Source of the DNA: Silvanigrella paludirubra
Lineage (GTDB): Bacteria > Bdellovibrionota_B > Oligoflexia > Silvanigrellales > Silvanigrellaceae
Length of the DNA stretch: 64,000 bases
Direction: 5' to 3'
Assembly: GCF_009208775.1 (NCBI RefSeq)
Contig: NZ_WFLM01000002.1
Span: forward strand, 372,001 to 436,000
Shown: positions 27,375-35,408 of the stretch, piece by piece
How positions within the stretch are numbered: position 1 is the stretch's first letter
How the letters are laid out: every line of letters starts with the position of its first letter
Made by a program: the position numbers and the translations under genes
Notes under the pieces: generated by a model
The model's input: the letters and a program-made list of their open reading frames with translations, nothing else
The model's database searches: none
What the model was told of the DNA's origin: nothing

Positions 27375-27654
27375 TCAAGCATATTTGGATATTTTAAATT
27401 TCTTTGGCCGAAGTATAAAAAATTCTCTTGTATAAAGTGTATATCCAGAAATAAGTGCTACCTGTAAGTTCATAATTCCTTTTCCATTAACATAAACAAA
27501 TATTTGTTTTTCTATTAATTCATTAACTTCTTCAAGAAGCAGAGCCAAATTCTTTAAATTCATTATCTACTACTATTATTGAAAAAGTTGCATAAGCATT
27601 TGTTGAAAAAGCGAGAGAGAATAAATATAAATAAAATTTAAAAAAATTTTTCAA
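27375..27654 (-). pseudogene. Disrupted DUF1028-family secreted protein gene
   Basis: A TTG at 27654 with AGAGGTAA upstream starts a signal peptide (SLAFSTNAYA) followed by TFSIIVVDNEFKEFGSAS and a stop near 27533. A second frame (ending at 27375) then continues with IFVYVNGKGIMNLQVALIS. Both parts match the intact DUF1028 gene at 41073-41837 in the same order (GTFSMVALDLKTNEAAS, then FVVVHSNGNGIMNRQ). So this is one gene broken by a frameshift and shortened at its 3' end. In this Ntn-hydrolase-like family the Thr after the signal is the expected nucleophile; it is still visible in the ruin. Confidence 0.7.
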
Positions 27655-28116
27655 AATTGTTACCTCTAATATATTTAAAAAATATTTTAATAAATAAAAT
27701 AAATTTAATCTTTTAAAATTAAAAAATCTTTTGATGAAAAGATTTGATCGAATAATTAATATCTCAACTTAAGAATGTCAACAAATCTATACTTTATATA
27801 ATTCCAAAAAGAAGCAATTATAATAATTAAGATTAAGTAATTTCTAATAAAATAAATTTTTTTAAATAATTCATATAATTTTTATGACTATTCATATAGC
27901 TATTTTAAAGAAACATAAACATAATCTTTATCAGGCAAATCTAATTTTGTGCAATTTTTAAAATCTAGTTTACAAATTTATCATTTTCATAATAATTTAA
28001 ATTTCACAAATATCTCAAAATTAATATATAGTAGATAAAGATTAAATTTAATAGATTTTTAATTCTTTATCTATAAGCCATTTATTTGTTTAATTTAACT
28101 TAATTTGGTTGAAAAA
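27655..28116. other. AT-rich region without a visible gene
   Basis: About 460 bases of very AT-rich sequence with many stops in all frames. It lies between the DUF1028 pseudogene and the secreted unknown protein and probably contains decayed sequence. No tRNA, repeat array or riboswitch was seen. Confidence 0.5.
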
Positions 28117-28581
28117 TTAGTGAAAACGTATTTCACCTTGTTCTAAATTAAAACCATTACTAACTGCTGGATAAGATAAAAATACAAATCCAGAATTATT
28201 TCTCAATTTAAAAGTAAACTGATCTAAAACTGGACTATTATAAATTGTAAATACACCTGCTTTTCCATTTCCATCATTTACTTGGAAATCCATTGCATCA
28301 TCAACATCCCATCCGTTATCTTGAAATAAAGCCCAAAAATCTATTGCAGCACAAGTGTGAGGTTGAATGGTTTGATTTGCAGAGTGATCATTATTTACAT
28401 CCATTTGATAGGAGTGCGTTTTAAAAACTGTTAATGGCCAATTAAAATCATTACACACATTAAAACGAGCGTCTCTATGGACCCAGGCATGAGCTTGTCC
28501 TGTAAATGCAAATTGCGCTCCAAGTAAAGTAACGGTACTTAGAATAGAACTTGCTAAAACATTTTTTTTAACAGACTTCAT
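28117..28581 (-). CDS. Small secreted protein of unknown function
   Basis: 154 residues with a signal peptide ending AHA (about 32). The mature 122 residues look like a compact beta-sandwich: RFNVCNDFNWPLTVFKTHSY, NQTIQPHTCAAIDFWALF, NDGNGKAGVFTIYNSP, FTFKLRNNSGFVFL. There are two cysteines (a possible disulfide) and many aromatic and Asp residues. The pattern of short strands and a G-x-F-TIY motif is somewhat like small lytic or lectin-like proteins, but I cannot name a family. AAGGAG supports the start. A perfect palindrome lies in its leader. Confidence 0.65.
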   Translation of the reverse strand: MKSVKKNVLASSILSTVTLLGAQFAFTGQAHAWVHRDARFNVCNDFNWPLTVFKTHSYQMDVNNDHSANQTIQPHTCAAIDFWALFQDNGWDVDDAMDFQVNDGNGKAGVFTIYNSPVLDQFTFKLRNNSGFVFLSYPAVSNGFNLEQGEIRFH

Positions 28582-28610
28582 AAAAAAACTCCTTAAAAAG
28601 AATCGATCAA

Positions 28611-28633
28611 CTGGCCAAAACTATTTTGGCCAG
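28611..28633. promoter_or_regulatory. Perfect palindrome in the leader of the secreted protein gene
   Basis: CTGGCCAAAA (28611-28620) and TTTTGGCCAG (28624-28633) are exact complements around a CTA centre. It lies 30 bases before the ATG at 28581 and is GC-rich against its AT-rich surroundings. No T-run follows on either strand, so an operator or leader hairpin is more likely than a terminator. Confidence 0.55.
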
Positions 28634-29154
28634 TAAGAATAAAAACAAACACAACACCAGTATCAATAAGACAAATTTATAATTCACTTTTTATAAGTAA
28701 AAACTGTTCTTGTCTTCTTTCATAATACTTAAATCAAAAAAAAATTGGATCAAGATAATTTCAAGATAATTTTTATCGATAATTTTAAGCAAAGAATTAA
28801 TTCATAAATATGTTGATTATCTTTATTTTTGTAAAAAAAATATACAATAAAAAAAAGCAACCTCTAAAATTGAAAATATTGATGTCTTTTAAAAAAACAA
28901 AATGAAGTTATGGTGATTTATTTTTATTTATTTATATGCATATTTATGTAAAATTATTTTTATTTTTTATTTTAGACATATTTAATAAAAATGAATAAAA
29001 ATCAAAGAGGAGATTTTGAGATCTTATTTTGCAATATAAGTTTTGCTTATTATTTTATATTAAAATATGAATTAAATGTTATAATCACAATAGCCAATAA
29101 AATGATAAAATTCATAGCATAAAATACAATTTTAGAATCAATTAGAAAAATAAT
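28634..29154. other. AT-rich intergenic region
   Basis: About 520 bases with no gene that I can support. It holds the promoter region of the secreted protein gene and the 3' flank of the methyltransferase gene, both on the minus strand. Confidence 0.5.
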
Positions 29155-29859
29155 TTATTTTATAAAAGTAAAAAACGATATAAAATTAGAACTAAATAAT
29201 ATATTAAAATTACACCAATTTAACTTTAAACATAAATCTTGATAAAATGAAATTGATTCATGGTAATCAAATTTTTTACAATGTGTTATCATTTCATTAA
29301 TTTCAGTGGGATTCAGATTATTTTCAATCATTCTTTTTTCAAATTCATTTATAAAATCATTCTGACAGTTACTATCATTTAACAATGGATCTGCAATAAA
29401 TAAAATTCCTTCTTTTTTTAGTTTTTTATTACACTCTTCTATAAAAATTTTTTTTCTATCATGTCTAATATGATGAAGTGCAAAACTACTAAAAATAATA
29501 TCAATACTATTATCACTCATTTTATAAATAAAATCATCCATTTCATTAAGATGTAATTCTTTTTCACATTCTAATTCTTGTAAGTTTTTTGAACTCAAAT
29601 TTATTGATAATTTCGTATTATCAACTCCGATATATTTTTTAATTTTAAAGTTTTTTAAAACTGAAATTATATTACTTGAATCACCGCATCCAAGATCAAC
29701 AAGAGTAATATTATTATTTATTTTTTTGCAATATTCTTCTAATGTTTTTAAAAGATAAAAATGTAATTCATTATGGAAAAGAATATTTGAAGTTACAATA
29801 TTTTTATATTCTGTCCATTGTTTTTCAAAATAGTTGTCATAATTTAGATTGGATTCCAT
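29155..29859 (-). CDS. Class I SAM-dependent methyltransferase
   Basis: A 234-residue soluble methyltransferase. Motif I is LVDLGCGDSSN (about 55-65), followed by YIGVDNTKLS (motif II) and DIIFSSFALHHIRHDRKK (motif IV), then the LKKEGILFIADPLL strand. This is the UbiE/Methyltransf_11 type; the substrate is not indicated. AAGGA precedes the ATG. It lies alone in a gene-poor region with unusually high AT and Lys/Asn content, which could mean recent acquisition or relaxed selection. Confidence 0.8.
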   Translation of the reverse strand: MESNLNYDNYFEKQWTEYKNIVTSNILFHNELHFYLLKTLEEYCKKINNNITLVDLGCGDSSNIISVLKNFKIKKYIGVDNTKLSINLSSKNLQELECEKELHLNEMDDFIYKMSDNSIDIIFSSFALHHIRHDRKKIFIEECNKKLKKEGILFIADPLLNDSNCQNDFINEFEKRMIENNLNPTEINEMITHCKKFDYHESISFYQDLCLKLNWCNFNILFSSNFISFFTFIK

Positions 29860-30060
29860 TTTTTTTCCTTATTTTTTACAAAAGCAAATAAATTTTTTGG
29901 TAAATAAAATATACTTAAGATTTTAAATATTTTTTGAATTTTATCAATAATGATATGCTAAAAATTTCAATCGCTATAAATGCCTCAATAAGAAACAATT
30001 ATAAAAAATATTATCTATAGAATGATAATCGGTTTTTACAAAAGATAAAAAAATTTTAAA

Positions 30061-31632
30061 TTAAGCTCTTTCCAATTTTTTTTCCAAAGGCAATTCATCC
30101 GAATTTTGCTGATTGTATTTTGTGGCAGTATAGGTAGACCATCTTAAAGTAACTAAACTTAGAGTAAATAAACAAACATAATCATATGGTGAAGGTAAAT
30201 GATTATTTCCACCAAAATTTCCAAAATAAGAAATAATTAAAATAGCAACTAGATAAAAAAGAAACCAACCCAATTCATTAAATGCTTTCATGGTTCTAGT
30301 TGATTTATAAAAAATAAAACTAAATGAAAGACCAATAAATACGGCAATACATAACTTCCAAATATTATCCCAACCACACCAATAAAGCATTAAAGAGCAT
30401 ACAAAAAAGGATATATTTGAAATTATATAAGGAAACGGCATTTTAAAAGGACGTGCCATATCAGGTTTTTGTTTTCGAAAAGCAAGTAAACAAATCCCCC
30501 CAATACCGTAAGTTAAAATACTTGTTGAAGACAAAAAGGCAACCATTTTTTGCCAACCCGGAAAAGGCAAAAAAGTCAGCATTCCAAAACAGAAATTTAC
30601 AATAATAGTTATATAAGGGATATGATGACGATTAAGCTTAAGTAACGTTTTTGGTAAAAATCCATTTTCAGCCATTCCATATAAAATACGTGACGTTGCA
30701 GTTGTATAAATAACTGCTGTGCCTAAAGGAGACACGACTGCATCTAAAAGTAAAAGTTTAGCGATGATGCCAAGCCCTAATACTAAAGCTAAACCAACTA
30801 AAGGGCCTGCATCACCTTGAAATGATAGATTCGAAAATCCTCCTTGGGCATCTAACATTGATTTTGGAACACCAACAAGAAAGGAATATTGCAAAAGAGT
30901 GTATAAAACAAAACCTACCAAAATGGCACCTAAAATAGAAATAGGAATGTTACGTTGTGGATTTTTAACTTCTCCAGCAAGTACTAAGCCATTTTGAAAC
31001 CCTGTAAAAGCAAAAGCAATACCACCAATAGCTAATGCTGAAAAAATATCATTCCAAGAATCCACAGAAGCAAAGTGAAAAGAAGGGAGAGTTGGATTTT
31101 TTGTCACAAATATAAATGCAAGAGCTGCTAAAACAGGAATTATAAATTTCCAAATAGAAATATATTTGTTCACTTCTACAATAATTTTAATTCCAAAATT
31201 ATTTAAAATAACCAAAAATACCATAATAAACAGAGCACAAAAATAACCTGATAATGTAAGGCTTTGATCAGCGTTTAGTAAATTGGGCCAATATATACTT
31301 GAATATTGTAAAACAGCTTGAACTTCAATGGGAATCATCACTAAATAGGATAGCCACATAAGCCAAGAAAAAATAAAGCCTACAATTTTTCCATGAGTAA
31401 ATTTAGGATAATTAGATAGCCCTCCTGAAACAGGATACATTGCTCCTAATTCGCAAAGTGGTAATGCAATAAATATCATAAATATAGTTGCAATTAACCA
31501 AGAAATTAAGGCTCCACTTCCTGCGATTTTAGCTGAATAATAAGATGTAAATAACCAACCGCTACCAACCATACCACCTGCTGAAGCAACTAAAATAGCT
31601 GTTGTGCTGATATCTCTTTTAAGTCCTTTCAT
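30061..31632 (-). CDS. APC-superfamily amino-acid permease
   Basis: 523 residues with about twelve to fourteen membrane segments. The first one, ILVASAGGMVGSGWLF, contains the small-residue GxG turn used for amino-acid binding in this superfamily, and PVSGGLSNYPKF follows in the second. IAFAFTGFQNGLVLAGEVKNPQRNIP matches the typical FxGxE-x-NP segment. The length resembles aspartate/proton-type permeases, but the substrate cannot be read from sequence. AAGGAT lies about ten bases from the ATG. Single-gene unit. Confidence 0.87.
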   Translation of the reverse strand: MKGLKRDISTTAILVASAGGMVGSGWLFTSYYSAKIAGSGALISWLIATIFMIFIALPLCELGAMYPVSGGLSNYPKFTHGKIVGFIFSWLMWLSYLVMIPIEVQAVLQYSSIYWPNLLNADQSLTLSGYFCALFIMVFLVILNNFGIKIIVEVNKYISIWKFIIPVLAALAFIFVTKNPTLPSFHFASVDSWNDIFSALAIGGIAFAFTGFQNGLVLAGEVKNPQRNIPISILGAILVGFVLYTLLQYSFLVGVPKSMLDAQGGFSNLSFQGDAGPLVGLALVLGLGIIAKLLLLDAVVSPLGTAVIYTTATSRILYGMAENGFLPKTLLKLNRHHIPYITIIVNFCFGMLTFLPFPGWQKMVAFLSSTSILTYGIGGICLLAFRKQKPDMARPFKMPFPYIISNISFFVCSLMLYWCGWDNIWKLCIAVFIGLSFSFIFYKSTRTMKAFNELGWFLFYLVAILIISYFGNFGGNNHLPSPYDYVCLFTLSLVTLRWSTYTATKYNQQNSDELPLEKKLERA

Positions 31633-31809
31633 TTTTAACTAAATCCTTACTTGTTAAATTTTACAAAGTAATTATCAAATTGAGGGGTTGACAGTATATT
31701 GATTTTTATTTTTTGACAATGTTTGATAAAATATTATTTACTAATTTATGAAGATGAAGAAAAAACACTTTTACAATTTAAATATTTAATTAACAAATAA
31801 TGTTAATAT

Positions 31810-32301
31810 TTATCCTATCAGTTTCGTAATTTCCTCACGAATAACTTCTTTGGCGTATTGAGGAGCTTGATCTCTTAACCATTGCTCCAGTGTTTCTTTA
31901 ACAAAACTTTGGATTAATTTTTCAGATGAATTTTGCTGTTCTAATACACTTAATGAGTCATCATCTACACCTAATATAAAATCTACTTTCTTTTTAAAAT
32001 CAATACTTGAAAATGGTTTTTCTATAAAATTAAAATGATCTTCTTTTTCAAAATCCATTATAGAGTCTGATTTTTCAAACATAATTAATATATTTTGATA
32101 TTCCATATTTTTTTTAAATAAATTTATATTTACAAGATTGACATTTGTAATTATTAAATCAAATATTTGTGATTTTTTTTCTTTTTCAAATTTTATAATA
32201 TTATCAACAATAGTAATTTCATATAAATTTACATTGGATAAAATAAGCTTAATTGCTTTATGCAAAGAGAGACTGCTTTCAAAAAATAATATTTTTTTCA
32301 T
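31810..32301 (-). CDS. Degenerate response-regulator receiver protein with a PopZ-like C-terminal helix
   Basis: 163 residues. The first 110 follow a receiver fold (KKILFFESS at strand 1, DLIITNVNL at strand 3, EKPFS at strand 5 with the conserved Lys), but the phosphorylated Asp is replaced: ITN stands where ITD is normal, and the acidic pair is reduced to one Glu. It probably cannot be phosphorylated. After a polar linker comes LEQWLRDQAPQYAKEVIREEITKLIG, split here as LEQWLRDQAP and EVIREEITKL, which resembles the C-terminal helix of PopZ-type polar organisers and of some receiver proteins in deltaproteobacteria. GGATGGGTG precedes the ATG. Confidence 0.7.
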   Translation of the reverse strand: MKKILFFESSLSLHKAIKLILSNVNLYEITIVDNIIKFEKEKKSQIFDLIITNVNLVNINLFKKNMEYQNILIMFEKSDSIMDFEKEDHFNFIEKPFSSIDFKKKVDFILGVDDDSLSVLEQQNSSEKLIQSFVKETLEQWLRDQAPQYAKEVIREEITKLIG

Positions 32302-32471
32302 ACACCCATCCCATTATGAAATTTATTAATTCTAGTCCTATATTATTTTAATTTGACTCCTTGCTCAAATTATATTCTGTAGGGTAAATTTCAAATACGG
32401 TTTTACTCGCCACATCTTTGGCATACCAAGATATAAAAATATTTTGATTGGTAAAAAGTTAAGGAATAAAT

Positions 32472-33413
32472 ATGCAATCATCTGTATATGCTGGCTCATT
32501 TGATCCATGGACATATGGACATCAATTTGTACTCGACTCTGCACTAGAGGTATTTGAAAGCGTACATGTTGTCTCCGCGATCAACCCAGCAAAACAAAGT
32601 TTACTCAAACCCGAAGTCCGCGCCCGCGTGATTGCACATGCAATCGATCCTTTTATTGACTGGTGGGCTTTAGATCCCCCCTTTCGAGTGGGAGAAAAAG
32701 TGATTGTAACTTCACAAGAAGGTCTCGTTGCAGATTATGCAAAAGAAAATAATATTAGTCACCTTATTCGTGGACTTCGCTCAACATCTGACTTTGAAGC
32801 TGAGTTTAATTTATACTTTTCAAACCAAGCCATTAATCCAAAGTTACAAACCTGGGCCGTATTATGTCCCCATCACTTACTTCACTGCTCTTCCACATAT
32901 GTAAAGACAGTTGTCGGCAAAGCTCATGTGAAATCGGTTGGTGCTAAATTTGTAGCACAAGCTCTCATGTTAAATTGGGTTCGTGTGATTGGACAAATTT
33001 TTGATCTCATCGAAGTTTGTTCCTCTCATCGCTTTGATATTGATTCTTCCAATTTAAACGAAACAGATTTATCTGAATGTTTGCAGCTTTTATTTTCTGC
33101 ATTAGCATTTCGCATCTTAAGAATTTCTCGTTCCGTTATGGTTAAAACATCAAAATATATTGATACATTTTTAAAACAAAATGGTTCTCGGCTACGAGAT
33201 GAAATTAAAGAAAATAAATATTACCCTCAAACAGAAATCAATAATCTTTGGGCAATTTTAGCAAACTGTATTGAGCAAGATGCTATTTTTCCAGATGGAA
33301 TTGATTCCGGAGTCTCTTATTTACTTTCCTTATCAAAAAATTTAGGCAAGACATCTATTAAATTATTTAATGAAGATGAAGTTTATCACGCGTACGAAAA
33401 TTTAAAAAAATAA
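32472..33413 (+). CDS. coaD: Pantetheine-phosphate adenylyltransferase with a C-terminal extension
   Basis: It makes dephospho-CoA from phosphopantetheine and ATP, the penultimate step of CoA synthesis. The N-terminal 160-175 residues carry the family motifs AGSFDPWTYGH (6-16), LIRGLRSTSDFEAEFN (about 97-112) and CSSTYVK near 140. CoaD is normally about 160 residues; this protein has 313. The extra 140 residues are mostly helical (LLFSALAFRILRISRSVMV, ISYLLS-type segments), have no signal, and match no family I know. AAGGA precedes the ATG. It opens an operon with gcdH, tatD and hrpB. Confidence 0.88.
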   Translation: MQSSVYAGSFDPWTYGHQFVLDSALEVFESVHVVSAINPAKQSLLKPEVRARVIAHAIDPFIDWWALDPPFRVGEKVIVTSQEGLVADYAKENNISHLIRGLRSTSDFEAEFNLYFSNQAINPKLQTWAVLCPHHLLHCSSTYVKTVVGKAHVKSVGAKFVAQALMLNWVRVIGQIFDLIEVCSSHRFDIDSSNLNETDLSECLQLLFSALAFRILRISRSVMVKTSKYIDTFLKQNGSRLRDEIKENKYYPQTEINNLWAILANCIEQDAIFPDGIDSGVSYLLSLSKNLGKTSIKLFNEDEVYHAYENLKK

Positions 33414-33430
33414 GATAAAGGGTTCGAAAA

Positions 33431-34594
33431 ATGGATGTACAAGCAACTGATTTTTTAGGTGCCTTTGATAATATAGATGAATCACAAAAATTAATTAAAG
33501 AAACAGTTCGAAAATTTGTTACTGAAAAATTTCAACCTAATATCACAGAAAACTTTGAAAAAGGTCATTTTCCAAAAGAATATATAAAAGAAATGGGAAA
33601 TTTAGGGTTATTAGGCTGTAACTTAACAGGATATGGGTGCGCTGGATTAGATGAAGTATCCTATGGCCTCATCATGAAAGAACTTGAACGAGGCGATAGT
33701 GGATTAAGAAGTTTTGCAAGCGTACAAAGTAGTTTAGCCATGTATGCCATTCATGCATTTGGATCAGAAAATCAAAAAAATGAGTTTCTTCCACGCATGG
33801 CGAAAGGCGAAATTGTAGGTTGTTTTGGATTAACGGAACCTGATTTCGGATCTAACCCAGCAGGAATGAAAACATTTGCCAAAAAAGACGGAGACGATTG
33901 GATTTTAAATGGTTCAAAAACATGGATCACAAATGCTCCCATCGCAAATGTGGCTATTGTTTGGGCTCAAACAGAATCTGGAATTCGAGGTTTTCTTATT
34001 GAAAAAGGAACAAAAGGATTTTCTGCACCTGAAATCCATCATAAATTAAGTTTACGAGCCTCAATAACGGGTTCTTTATATTTTGATAATTGCAGAATTC
34101 CAAAATCAAATATGCTTGAAAAGACGATTGGCTTAAAAAATGCTTTAATGTGTTTAAATCAGGCAAGATTTGGAATTATTTTTGGCGTGTTAGGCGCTGC
34201 TGAAGATTGTTTAAACGAAGCTCTTTCCTATACAAAAGAAAGAATCATGTTTCAAAAACCCCTTGCCTCATTTCAATTAATCCAACGTAAATTAGCTATT
34301 ATGGCCACAGAAATTGCTAAAGGGAATTTATTAGCCATGCAATTAGCAAAATTAAAGCACGAAAAATCCATTCAACCAGCACAAATTAGTATGGGTAAAC
34401 AAAATAATGTTCAAATAGCTCTTGATTGTGCTAGAACAACTCGAGATATATTAGGAGCAAACGGGATAAGTGGTGAATACCGCTGTATGCGCCATATGTG
34501 TAATTTAGAATCTGTTTATACGTATGAAGGAACAAATGATATTCATATACTTGTAGTTGGTCAGCAGTTAACAGGAATTCCTGCTTTCGAATAA
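33431..34594 (+). CDS. gcdH: Glutaryl-CoA dehydrogenase (acyl-CoA dehydrogenase family)
   Basis: This FAD enzyme oxidises and decarboxylates glutaryl-CoA to crotonyl-CoA in lysine/tryptophan breakdown. 387 residues with the acyl-CoA dehydrogenase motifs CFGLTEPDFGSNPAGM (flavin and substrate) and SKTWITNAP. The catalytic Glu is in VYTYEGTNDIHILVVGQQLTG, which is the glutaryl-CoA form of the active site. The sequence GYGCAGLDEVSYGLIMKELERGDSG is also typical of this subfamily. It starts 17 bases after coaD, with AAAGGG. Confidence 0.9.
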   Translation: MDVQATDFLGAFDNIDESQKLIKETVRKFVTEKFQPNITENFEKGHFPKEYIKEMGNLGLLGCNLTGYGCAGLDEVSYGLIMKELERGDSGLRSFASVQSSLAMYAIHAFGSENQKNEFLPRMAKGEIVGCFGLTEPDFGSNPAGMKTFAKKDGDDWILNGSKTWITNAPIANVAIVWAQTESGIRGFLIEKGTKGFSAPEIHHKLSLRASITGSLYFDNCRIPKSNMLEKTIGLKNALMCLNQARFGIIFGVLGAAEDCLNEALSYTKERIMFQKPLASFQLIQRKLAIMATEIAKGNLLAMQLAKLKHEKSIQPAQISMGKQNNVQIALDCARTTRDILGANGISGEYRCMRHMCNLESVYTYEGTNDIHILVVGQQLTGIPAFE

Positions 34595-34613
34595 TTAAAG
34601 GAAATATATTTAA

Positions 34614-35396
34614 ATGTTAATAGATACTCATTGCCATCTTGTTTCAGATAAATTAAAAGACAATCTTCCTACACTTCTAGAAAATGCGAAAAAAGCTGGC
34701 GTACAAAAAATAATTAATATTGCTTATGATCCAGAAACTATTATTTTAGCGCAAGAGCAATTAAAAGTATCTAACATGTTATATGTTACTTTAGGTATTC
34801 AACCCCATGATGCTTCAAAATTCACAATAGAAGAAGCAGAAAAAATAAGACCCATTGCTCAAAATAATATGAGAGTCGTTGGAATTGGTGAAATTGGATT
34901 GGATGCCCATTACACTTTATCCCCTATGAATAAACAAATTGAGTGCTTTGAATATTTTTTACAAATGGCTTTGGAGTTAAAACTCCCTATTGTTGTCCAT
35001 GTCCGTGAAACTCATAAAGATGTTTTAACAAGAATTATTCCCTACTCAAAACGAGGATTAATGGGAGTGATTCATTGTTTTACAGGTACCTTAGAAGAAT
35101 CTAAAGAATTTCTTGATTGCGGTTTTTTTATTTCTTTTTCAGGAATTGTTACTTTTAAAAATTCAATAAGTTTACAAGAAGTAGCTAAATATGTTCCTGA
35201 AAATAAAATATTAATTGAAACAGACAGTCCTTATCTTGCGCCAACTCCACTAAGAGGTAAGATAAATGAGCCAGCGTATGTTCATCACACTTGTGATTTT
35301 ATTTCAAGACTTCGCAATGTAGAATACGATTATTTTGCAAATTTAACTACCAAAAATGCGGAGTCACTCTTTTTTAGAATGCATACTCCTTCCTAG
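34614..35396 (+). CDS. tatD: TatD-family metal-dependent hydrolase/DNase
   Basis: A 260-residue TIM-barrel hydrolase. All metal ligands are visible: LIDTHCHL (His6, His8), GEIGLDAHY (Glu about 95), VVHVRET (His about 129), HCFTG (His about 155) and IETDSPYLAP (Asp about 206). Family members degrade DNA ends in a 3'-5' direction and also act on other substrates. It is 19 bases after gcdH and 12 bases before hrpB. Confidence 0.92.
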   Translation: MLIDTHCHLVSDKLKDNLPTLLENAKKAGVQKIINIAYDPETIILAQEQLKVSNMLYVTLGIQPHDASKFTIEEAEKIRPIAQNNMRVVGIGEIGLDAHYTLSPMNKQIECFEYFLQMALELKLPIVVHVRETHKDVLTRIIPYSKRGLMGVIHCFTGTLEESKEFLDCGFFISFSGIVTFKNSISLQEVAKYVPENKILIETDSPYLAPTPLRGKINEPAYVHHTCDFISRLRNVEYDYFANLTTKNAESLFFRMHTPS

Positions 35397-35408
35397 GATT
35401 TTTATTTA

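Noticed and set aside
31688-31745. Two TTGACA-like boxes on the plus strand, possibly a promoter
   Set aside because: No plus-strand gene follows before 32472 and no matching -10 box at a normal distance was found; AT-rich sequence gives such hits by chance.
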